Part shown: in pieces, positions 45,822-60,867 of the stretch
Layout: every line of letters begins with the position of its first letter
How positions within the stretch are numbered: the stretch's first letter is position 1
NCBI GenBank assembly: GCA_943735955.1
Contig: OX030968.1
Span: forward strand, 4,481,704 to 4,545,703
Direction: 5' to 3'
Length of the DNA: 64,000 nt
DNA from: Piscicola geometra
Taxonomy: Eukaryota; Annelida; Clitellata; Hirudinida; Piscicolidae
Made by a program: the position numbers and the translations under genes
The notes under the pieces: generated by a model
What the model saw: only the letters and a program-made list of their open reading frames with translations
Database searches by the model: none
What the model was told of the DNA's origin: nothing

Positions 45822-47617
45822 TTAATGAGATGATCCTTGCTGTTTTCCATCACAGAGAAGATGAAATCGAGGTTCTGTATTAGAAAGAGATACCCTCATA
45901 TCATTCGAGGCATCCAATCTATTTATATCTTTAGTCTTGATAGATACTAATGTAGAAAACCCTTTTTCACATAAGTAGGTGGTCGAAAATGGAATCAGAG
46001 CTGCCATGGATTTTTTTAAAAAATTTTGGTATATTTCTTTTAGACTGCACCAAAACTCTGCCAATCCTTTTGAATTGAATTCAGCTTTTACCAACTCTTT
46101 TGATCGAAGATCAATTAAATCTTCCTTTATTTCTTCTTCATCAGCAACACTATCCAAGCCAATAATGAACGGATTTCGTATCCAAAGATTATTTTCCAAA
46201 TTTTTAGTATTAAAATAACGCTCAAATGATAGTTGGAGAGTTGTGATATGTTGTATAATTTCTTTTTTTATTTCAACAGGCATAGATTTGTTTCCACTGC
46301 TACTTATAACATCAGCTAGGTATGGAAAATTTGCAAGGTTTTCAGCTTCTACTCTTTTTTTGTACAATGAAAGCTTATTTAAAAATCATACTAATTTTTC
46401 ATTGGCGTCAATTATTGTCATTTCTGGTCCTTGCAAACAAAGATTAAATTCATTTAAGAGTGTGAACAGATCAGCTAAATATGCCATATTAACTATGAAA
46501 TCAGTCTTCTCAAAGTCACCTGCTAGCGTTTTTTCTTTTTCTTGCAAAAATGAAGACACCTCATCTTTCAGGTCCATTAGTCTTGAAAATACCTTTCCTT
46601 TGCTTAACCACCTGACTTCTGTGTAATATAGCAAGACATCGTATTCAGAACCAAGTTCTTGGCATGAAACTTTGAATAAACGATGGTTTACTGCTCTTGA
46701 TCGTATAAAATTGACTATTTTGATCGCTGTAGACATGACAGACTGAAGCTTTGGTGGTAATGTCTTCACAGCTAGAGCATGGCGATGGAGCATGCAATGA
46801 GTTACAAGTGTCTGTGGAGAATTAACTTTGATTAAGGCAGCCAATCCAGATTTGTTACCCAACATACTTGGTGCTCCATCAGTACAGACTGAATGTAATT
46901 TTGTCAACCAACTAAATTCATTTCTTTCAAAGAAAATTGCAATGATTTGAAAAACATCTGCAGCTTTACTAGTTGTTTTAAGTAGTTGGCAAAATAAAAA
47001 TTCTTCTTTAATTTTAAAATTTTAAAATTACATACATAACGAACATACACTAAAAGCTGGCAACACATTGATACATCTGTGGTTTCATCAAGTTGCATAA
47101 AAAAATTAAAAGAACTACTTTTCAGTTCTGACATAACTTGGTCCAAGATATAATTTGAAAGATCTGCTATTCTGGAACAAATAACATTATTAGAAAGTGG
47201 AATTTCTTCAACCTGTTTTCTTTCTTTTTTTCCAAGAATTAACTCCACCATTTCAAGCGCACAGGGTTTTGTTAAGGTTTCTCCAATTGTATGTGGTTTT
47301 CTTTTTTTAGCAATCAAATAGGCAACTTTGTAAGAAGCCTCAGGAAGTGGTTTCTTTGGTTGAGCAAATCCAACATTTTTTAATGGTCCAGTGGCTTGAA
47401 ATCTAGCTCGCTTCAGTTTGAAGGTATCCAGGTTGTCGTTGACATTTCCAGGATGTTTGGTTTCTAAGTGGTGGCTTAACTTTGCTGGTCTCATTCTATC
47501 ATTACAATATACTGCTCCGCATAAGAAACATTATGGCTTTTCAGTGCCATCTTTTTCAGTAATAGTCGTGAATCCAAACGCAACGTAGGTTTCGTCATAG
47601 CAACGTTTTTTCGACAT
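45822..47617 (-). pseudogene. hAT transposase, ZBED5/SCAND3-like, inactivated
   Basis: Starts MSKKRCYDETYVAFGFTTIT at 47617. A BED-type finger follows (CFLC...HHLETKH) with a stop in place of the residue before CFLC (about 47535). Then FFMQLDETTDVSMCCQLLVY with the catalytic-region aspartate, a frameshift near 47025, VCTDGAPSMLGNKSGLAALI, THCMLHRHALA, a further stop near 46386, and the C-terminal TTYLCEKGFSTLVSIKTKD. This is the known order for hAT transposases related to ZBED5 and SCAND3. Few lesions suggest relatively recent death. Confidence 0.9.
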
Positions 47618-48137
47618 TATTGAAAACTGAAAATGAAAAAAAACACATATTTTAAAAAGAACTGAAACAATTAAAAAATCACAAATATAAATTACCAGTA
47701 ACAGCAGACCAAATTTTTTAGTTAAATTATTCAATTAATTGTCTTATTTTATTAATTTTATTGAAAAAGAAACTCATGCAGGGTATCTCAAAAAACGCGA
47801 CAGAAAGAAAATGAGGGATTTATGAAAACAGAAATGTGCAAATCATTATTCAAATAAATACAATATGGAAAGCCGTTACGCAAAAACAATTTTCATAGAG
47901 TATTCAAAAAATCGTTTTTAGCATGATTAAAATTTTGTGATTTAACAAAACTTTATAAAATTATATAAATTTATAAAATACATGTAAATAGAACACCTTA
48001 GTTGGCCTCCCCTAAAAGATCATTTGGCCTCCCTAAAGGAGGCCGGCCCCACCGGTTGGGAAACCCTGCTATAATTGAACGTCGCAATTTTCAATAACAA
48101 AACCAACATACAAATGTGCTTAAAAGACGAATACATA

Positions 48138-48329
<192 letters not shown>

Positions 48330-48389
48330 CATAGATGTAAATAAGCTCGTTCCATTTTAGAAACCGGTTCATCTTGAGCAACCTCTTTC

Positions 48390-49900
48390 TATTATTTCAT
48401 CTCCAATAGAATGTTACTCAGATATTCCATTGCAAGTCTTTCACTTAGAATTTATAAAGCTCAAAATTTATTTTGATCATATTTTTCGTTTCAAGCAATT
48501 TTGCGATTTAGTTTTTTTATTTTTGTTCGGCTGAAAATATTTTCATAGTTTAGGTTTAGCTTTGTTTTTGGTTGAAACTACATTTTTGTTTTAGTCAAAA
48601 ACGAAACTAAAATTTCCGTTTTGTCAGTTGTTTTGGCCAAATTTTTAGTTTCAGTAATTTATAGTTGAGATTACCCAGATACGTAATTAAAAATATTTAA
48701 TTACTGCACTCAACTTGATTACATTTTAAAATTAATAATTACAAAATTGGTTTATTAAACTTATGAATATTTTTAAAGTCACTTGACTGTTATTCCAAAA
48801 TATGATCATCCGGTTAGTGGAACGTTTTGTGAGAGCATAGATATATTTAGAGATATATTAATATTAGAAATAAATACTTGATTAAATTGAAGATCAACCA
48901 CCCGATGATGTAGTGAAAGCAAAGCGATTATTTAACTTTAACATAGTAAAAATTACATTAAATATTGTTATTACATGCAAACACATAAGAACACATACAC
49001 ATATATGAGATAACTTGCAGTGCAAAAGGGCGCCAGAAAAACGTCATTTTCTTAATTTGCAGTTATCAAGTCTCTTCGTCATGGTTTGTGATCTTCATTC
49101 ATTTGCTTTTCGATCTGAAATAGTAGAAATAGTAGAAAAAATAATTTTTAGATCATTTATATAACTCAGCAAACTATTTTAACTTTTTGAATTAAGATTA
49201 ATCTTTCTAGAACTTTCCATCCACAACAAACCCTTCTATTTTAATCTAACCAATCTCACGGTAAATATATCAAATTTAATTTTTTTAAACTTGATCTTTT
49301 TGACGTCGTTCATTTTAAATACTCTATTTATTTATTTAAGTTTATTGGTTGTCATACGAAAACCGGTGTGTTGATTGCAACTTATTTAATTATTAGGACC
49401 TATAATTAGGTTGAGGAATAGGTTTGAAACGTTTTTAATATATCTATTTTTATTGCGATTTCTTTGCTATTCAAAGAGCTTATGATAACCATTCTAAAGA
49501 TCTATCTTTGCTCTAAAAAACTTGTTCTTTTTTTTTCTAAACAAATTTAATTGTCAAATACTTTTTAACCTTTAAATGCAGAACCCAGGAGATAAAAAAA
49601 ACATTTTCGCCACATTTCATTTTTTTACTTTTCATCGATGATAAAAAGCTGCTGAAGCAGTCTGTGAAATTTGTATAGGTCATTCTACTGCACGAAAATT
49701 GTTTTTAAATTCGAAAAGAACAAACTAGACGTCAATGACACGCTCCGTGGCGAAATACCTTCGGAATTTGACAAAAAGAGTCTTAAAGTCATTTAGGAGA
49801 ACGGTCGCTAAACGAGTCGCGAATTGGTGTAAAAAGGAAATTTGATGAAGAATGAATCCTGAACCATCTTCATTCGATGGGATTCGCTGAAAAATCAGGA
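48390..49900. other. AT-rich spacer with one dispersed repeat, no gene seen
   Basis: 49255-49400 (TATATCAAATTTAATTT...TTGATTGCAACTTATTTAA) is repeated in diverged form at 58800-58982. 48480-48665 is rich in TTTAGTTTCG-like sequence. Confidence 0.5.
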
Positions 49901-49904
49901 ACCT

Positions 49905-50300
49905 GTGAAGGAACGCCAAAGCCAGCACCATGTGCCAGTTGTCCATGAGAAAGTTGATCGGCACAAATGCCTCAAGAGTGGGCTTCCAGTCGTGCTGGGC
50001 TTACTCAACACTAGGTATCTCCACAATAAGGTAGATGATGTTCTGGAGAGCATGAGAGAGTGCAAGATAAACGGGCTGTTTCTGGTTGAAACTTGGCAGG
50101 ATCCTGAGTCAGTCTGTATCAGCCGACTGCGGCAGGAGGGCTTGGTAGTGGTCGAAAGATCAAGACCTTGACTTTCCAATACAGTTAACACGCTGCATAC
50201 AACCCATGAGAGAGTTGCAGTTGTGGCTGACTCTGGGTTCCAGGTGACATGATTAAAGATAGATATTCAGTCCTCAAGTCTTGAGCATCTTCATGTCAGA
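49905..50300 (+). pseudogene. LINE endonuclease fragment
   Basis: LGLLNTRYLHNKVDDVLESM then KINGLFLVETWQDPESVCIS, matching the start of the AP-type endonuclease of CR1/L2/Jockey LINEs (LNxRSLxNK...FLVETW). It is interrupted by a stop at 50169, and the remainder is degraded. Confidence 0.75.
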
Positions 50301-50682
50301 ATCACTGCAAGATTTGGGCTCTTGACATGTTGGCGGCAGCCGCTTCACAGGCTTATGGAAGAGGATTCTGTTGGAATGTGGCATCATTTGTCAGAGTTGA
50401 CGAAGTTGAAGACAAAATCTCTCGAATTAAGAGTTTAGCAAAAAATCAAAATGCGTAGAACTTGATTTTGTTTAAATATTGTTTTATATTTTAACCTTTT
50501 ATATAAATATATATTATTTTGTTTATAATTTAGAATAATGATCTCAAAATATTTGGCTCGTGTTTAAAAAAACTGAAACAGAAAAATAAACTGTATAGAA
50601 ACTGAAACTGAATTAAAATGGGAAAACATAGAAGCTGAATCATAAATGATTTGAACAACTGGAATATCACTGCATAATCTAT

Positions 50683-50736
50683 CCAATCCCACTTCCACCC
50701 ACTCCTAATTATGGGAGTAGGTGGAAGTGGAATTGG
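50683..50736. repeat. Hairpin-forming inverted repeat upstream of Ly6-like gene B
   Basis: CCAATCCCACTTCCACCCAC...GTAGGTGGAAGTGGAATTGG, arms of about 23 bp with two or three mismatches around a TAATTAT loop, 57 bp before the start codon. Confidence 0.85.
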
Positions 50737-50792
50737 GTATTAAAGCGATTATGGCTACAATAAACCTCTCCTGTTTCAACTCCCATCCACAG

Positions 50793-55905
<5,113 letters not shown>

Positions 55906-56326
55906 TGATCGAGGGAATGAATGGAAGGGGTTTGGATGGTGAATCGGTGGGTGAGTGAGATTGCTTGCTGAATTAGAAAAATGTTGCTTTTTGTGTTGGA
56001 AGGTTTGAGTTGTTGGGAAGATGAAAGTAAGAGAAAAACAACTAGACGGATTGGTGGGTGAATCAATTATTAGATTTTTGAATGGATGATTGATTATGAA
56101 TGGAATGCTCAACAAACATATAAAGGAAAAAATGACGTGGATGTATTTGTGAAGCCATTTAAGACAACGCTCACAAATTCATCCACTTTTAGTTTTCCAT
56201 TTATTACAAATAATTTAATAATCCAACTTTCACATCTTGATTGAGCTAACAGCTTGCTTTGATTAAACAAACTTTTGAATAGCTTCGTAATTAATTTTTT
56301 ATGGAGTTTTTATTCAGGATTGATTA

Positions 56327-56332
56327 AATAAA
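56327..56332 (+). terminator. Candidate polyadenylation signal of gene B
   Basis: AATAAA about 420 bp after the stop codon, chosen by motif only. Confidence 0.3.
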
Positions 56333-56420
56333 ACAGTAAGTTTCCAAGGTATTTCGCTGAGCCTAGTTGGATTTTTTTCAATATATATTTAATAATGAAA
56401 AATGATTAATTACCGAAACA

Positions 56421-56600
56421 CCCATGTATAAGCCGCACTAGGTATTTCAATGCCAATGAAAATTATTCTATAAAACAAAAACTATCAAGTTAAATCCGAA
56501 AAATCCTTTATTTTACAACTTGCAAAATTCATGAATTTGCGTCGTTAAAAACCTTCACAGGTAAATTTTGGACGTTAAATGCGCGTCTTATGCATGGAGG
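56421..56600. mobile_element. MITE-like element, TIR core AAGNCGC, copy 2
   Basis: Left end CCCATGTATAAGCCGCAC; the right end in reverse complement is CCTCCATGCATAAGACGCGC. It shares internal motifs with 35505-35790. Confidence 0.5.
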
Positions 56601-57040
56601 TTTAGAAATTCTTCAAGTTTTTATTTACATAATAGGGGAAATTTTGTCAAAATTCTTGTAGTATGCGAAACTGACTGGGAGATTTCTCTAACTGTTTGTT
56701 AAATATTATTCCAAAATTAAATTCCGAAAAAATGTTTGCTACAGTCATATATTCTTTAAATATTTTAACATATTATTAGCATTTATAGAACATCATTTGA
56801 ATATATCAACCAAATTATATTTTATAAGTTTTATTTAATTTATGTTATGTTGGATGTAAATATTTTTTTATTCTTAGTAAGTTGCCCAACTTTTGTTATC
56901 AAATACCTTTATCTTCATGAAAGAACAATGTTTGCGACTTCTTAACTTCATTGCCGTAAGTTATTACTTAGCTTATGAGTATCTTTTTCATTTTTCACCG
57001 GAAAAAGAAGCCCCCTGGTCCCTTATCTACGACCGTTCGA

Positions 57041-57049
57041 TGATGATGG

Positions 57050-57112
<63 letters not shown>
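57041..57112. repeat. (ATG)n microsatellite
   Basis: About 24 GAT triplets just upstream of the LINE relic at 57173. Confidence 0.96.
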
Positions 57113-57115
<3 letters not shown>

Positions 57116-57172
57116 CTCCCATCATTATCATCCTCTAATTAATAACTCTTTTTATCATTCATAGACACTGAT

Positions 57173-57960
57173 AAACAGGTTGAAAGCATGGTTGAAGAAA
57201 TTCTTGCTGAAGAACAGGCTGGATTTAGAGCTTGGTGAAGCACTGTGAAGCAGATCACAAAAAAACCGGCAACACCAACGCGAGATCTACGATAACTCTA
57301 TAGATTTTAAAAAAGCTTTTGACCGCGTTTGGCCTGATGGTTTGCTTCAAATAATGAAAGAGTACAACTTTGATGAAGGGCTAATACCTCTTTTAAAACG
57401 CCAACAGTGCAGTACTTCTCAATGGGCAGTTGAGAGATTTCTTTAAAAATCAGTGGAAGTTCGTCAAAAATGACTGCTTTCCTTTGTTCTGTTCAACATT
57501 TTCATAAAAAGAATAATTCAAGAAATTCTCCAAGATCATCACTCAACCATCTTTATTGGTGGAAGGTCAATCTTCAACTTAAGATATGTCGACGACATCG
57601 ATCTTATGGACGGTTCCAGCAGCAAACCTCATCACCTGGATTCTTAACGTGGAAACAAAACGCAAGATACAGGTCTTTGAATCTAAATATTTCGTAAACT
57701 CCACGGCATCTCTTACCTGGAACACAGAACCAGCAACTACGTCATTCAGATTACAACAGCACTGTTTGGACAACAAGAACCTCTTCGATAGTTGACTTGG
57801 TTTGGCCACGTCATCAGGCACGATTCACTGTTCAAGACGGTGCTGCAGGGCACGCTACAAGGAAGTCGTCGTCGGCAGGGGAGGATTCAGGTCATTGGTT
57901 TTGGCGAGGGGGAGTGGGCAAGTGCGGGACATGTGGTAGAGCATGATGAGGCCATACACA
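57173..57960 (+). pseudogene. Highly decayed LINE reverse transcriptase
   Basis: Fragments in changing frames: ILAEEQAGFRAW, SIDFKKAFDRVWPDGLLQIM, FNLRYVDDIDLMDGSS and finally FGHVIRHDSLFKTVLQGTLQ. This is the order of the RT motifs and C-terminal region of a different LINE family from the other copies. Confidence 0.78.
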
Positions 57961-59190
57961 TTTAAGTGGTTTTTAAAAGTACATAAAAACGCAGATATTT
58001 TTATTAAAACATAATTAAAAGGAATAATCGTTATATACTCATATATAATGCAAATATAAGTAATTATGTTTTTTTATTTTGATACATATTTTAAATAACG
58101 AGTCGATATTTTAAGGCTGCTGTTGAATCTGTCCAAGTAATTATTAGAGCTGGGCTTTAATTTAAGTTTACTTTCGATTAGGGCGTTAATCAATTCATGC
58201 TCGTTTAAATCTTCAACGCCGTTGAAAACTTTAACGCATTTAAATTTATAAAAAGTAAACTGTTATTCGCTGTGTTGGCTACTTTGTCAGCAAGTAAAGC
58301 CGAACACTCTTTCAATTTATTGTCAAGAAATGAATGGAAAACATTGCATTTCATTAAAATAAATTCATTTCTCGTAGATTTGCAACAGAACTTCTTGGCG
58401 GTGAAAACCACGTAAAATGTTCAATACTGTTACTTGCAGTTTGTCACTTTACACAAAAAATATGCACTTCAAAAGATAATCCAATTTATCTCATTCGTTT
58501 CAGATACAAAATTTTTTTCGAACTGGTGCAAAGAAATATTAATCAGAATATCTAATGTTTAAGAATCGGCACATCATAAGACCCATGATTTAAAACGTTT
58601 GCTTGAGTAACTGGCTCAAATAAAATTGTGAAATTTGCATTTTTTTATCATTTATGGATTCATATTCTATGCATTTTTTAAAATGTAAAACAAAAGTTTA
58701 TACTAATTTCAAGTATGCTAAAAATTTTGCGTTAAAACACGATTAACACTATTTAATTTTTTAATCGTTCAATTAACGGCGATTAAAATGTTTAAACGCG
58801 GAACAGCTCAAGTAATTATATCAAATTTAATTTCTTGTAAACATATTCTTTTTGACGTCATTTATTTTCCTTACATAATTCTAAAATGTTCAATACATAT
58901 GAATTTTATATTCGGCTTAAACTCCATTGATTTTCATCCGAAGACCCGTGAGTTGATTGCAACTTATTTAACTATATTTTAAGTTTATTTTATCCCCTCT
59001 AACATGACTTTTCCTTAAGTTTGTGTAACACAAATTTATCTAACCAATGTTGTTCTTTTAAGGTTGTAAACTTTTAATACTTGTTATTGATCTTTTATAT
59101 ATATATTTATTCAAATGACTTTTTTCATAACACACTAAAATAATGGGAAGCTTAGTCTGGAGACGAGAGCGACGATCGACAGACTAGAAT
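57961..59190. other. AT-rich spacer, no gene seen
   Basis: 58146-58790 may be a decayed DNA transposon (starts TAGAGCTGGGC, ends in ACGATTAA-like inverted motifs), but I could not define its ends. 58800-58982 repeats 49255-49400. Confidence 0.45.
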
Positions 59191-59193
59191 TTT

Positions 59194-59442
59194 GGGGAGC
59201 GGGGATGGCTTAGCTGGTAGACGTCGGACTTGCAACTTAAAGGTAGCCAGTTCGAATCCCTGACAAGCAGCCGTGAACCATCATATAACTAGTGTATATA
59301 ATGCGGTGTTTGCGACGTATGCATTGAGAGATGTATACGTCGTGTGGAGTGGCGCTTCTGGCGTATAAGAACCATGGTTCTCAGAACCATTGTAACATGG
59401 CCTGCGTCTGTCAAGCTGTGAATAATACAGACCATAGAAAAA
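59194..59442 (+). mobile_element. tRNA-derived SINE, copy 2
   Basis: Head GGGGATGGCTTAGCTGGTAG...GCCAGTTCGAATCCC with A- and B-box motifs, the same body as 43214-43463, and an A-rich end. Confidence 0.92.
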
Positions 59443-60655
59443 CACTCCAGCCGTCGTTTTGGGGATAATCAAGTCTCATTTTGTGTGAATCGCGAAGAAA
59501 AATTGACGCAAAATGACTACCTTTCCGAATATTTGTTCAAAAAATCAACTTGAAAGAATGCATTCATTAAGATGAATTCGGTGTATATTAAATTTTGCAG
59601 AGAGTTTATGCATATAATTATTTAAATGTAACAAATATGTGTGTGGGTGTTTTTATACAAATATTTTATAAATTATTATAGAGTAATGCGGGTAAAATGC
59701 AAAAACAGAGATTTTCGGTTAAGAATAATTAGACTGCTATTTACAGAATGCAACAAAAAAAGTTTAATCTGATTTTTTTAAATTCTATTACTTTCAGTCA
59801 TTTCTAATAGTTTTATTTTAAATGTTATCAACTAATTTAATGTTTGCTAACCACGTTTTTAAATCTATTAAAATGAGTTGTGAGCGAAGCTGAAAAGTCC
59901 GGCATAAGTGACATGCCCGATGACCATGAGCGGCGATCCTGGGGGTCTTGGGGTCGAACCTCTCCACTTTTTGCTAGTGAGGAGGTCCGCCTTAATGTTG
60001 ACTTTTAAATAAAAACATTTTGAAACTCAGGTTTTGATACGAGCATAATTGTCAAACATGGCATAAAACAGAATCTTTATATTGTGAGTATGTGTAGTTA
60101 TAGTGATAGCAGTCTAAAACCAAACTATTCTTTGCTTATTTGGATATTCGTATAAAAAAAGAGATTAAAAAAAGTTTTTTCAAGTGAGGGGAGTAAGAAT
60201 CCGGACTCCAGGATCCCCCAGGATCGTCTATGCTGGGTAGAACCCCCCTCCCCAAGATTTGCAGCAGATCGCGCCTCTGCCCATGACAACGGATATTCAT
60301 AGATTTTGGAGTTAATCTGTATGAACGCATCAAACTTTCCTCGATGTCTCTCTCCAAACAAAACATTAAATAAATATATTTAAAAATTTGCCCAAGTTAG
60401 CGTTTTTTGAAAAATTCAACGAGTTGGAAAATGATCAAGACTTAGAGCGAAAGTAATTATATTAAAAGTAAATTATGGGAATTCAAAAATATATCGTCCT
60501 AAGTAATACGCATTCACACAAGTGTTAGCCATGTTACAGCAATTGTCAATTGTAAGTTGATTTAAAAGTCTCATATTACATTAGTTTAACGAATCTCAAA
60601 TGTTTCGAGAAATGTCTCTCAAAAAGCATGAGCTTCGGCAGGTTGCCTGCACTGA
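59443..60655. other. AT-rich spacer with dispersed repeat fragments, no gene seen
   Basis: 60080-60165 is a diverged copy of 39345-39430. 60165-60360 is a GC-richer island with a 78-codon minus-strand frame that matches nothing I recognise. Confidence 0.5.
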
Positions 60656-60867
60656 TCACCAGCTGCACACCTGGATCGCATCGTGCCACTTGAGCCCCGG
60701 GGCACACGGCATCTCGTAGCACTGACCCCACTCGCTGCACTGCACGAACTTGCCCGGGTCGACGTGTGGGTAGTGGAACTTCATGGCCGTGACGAGAGGA
60801 CTGCAAGGACTGTTTGCGCATGTGTAGCCACCGGTGGTTGCTACCCTTGTAGTCGTAGTATAAGCGC
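60656..60867 (-). CDS. VWA gene exon 9: Thr linker and chitin-binding domain
   Basis: Acceptor CACCAAG, ending in TGA at 60656. It encodes AYTTTTRVATTGGYTCANSP and a CBM14-type module with six cysteines (YTC, SPC, VQC, GQC, MPC, QVC) and the aromatic positions FHYPHVDP and LKWHDA. Confidence 0.92.

Larger units (their letters stand above)
45136..48068 (-). mobile_element. hAT transposon with exact 8-bp target duplication
   Basis: Left end CAGTGTTTCCCAACC; the right end in reverse complement is CAGGGTTTCCCAACC. It is flanked on both sides by CTATAATT (45128-45135 and 48069-48076). The related element at 32101-32888 lacks the insertion, supplying the empty site. It contains a minus-strand transposase relic and a LINE fragment. 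Confidence 0.93.

Noticed and set aside
45822..47617. Functional host ZBED-like gene
   Set aside because: It lies between TIRs and an exact 8-bp target duplication, and carries in-frame stops and a frameshift. It is a dead transposase.
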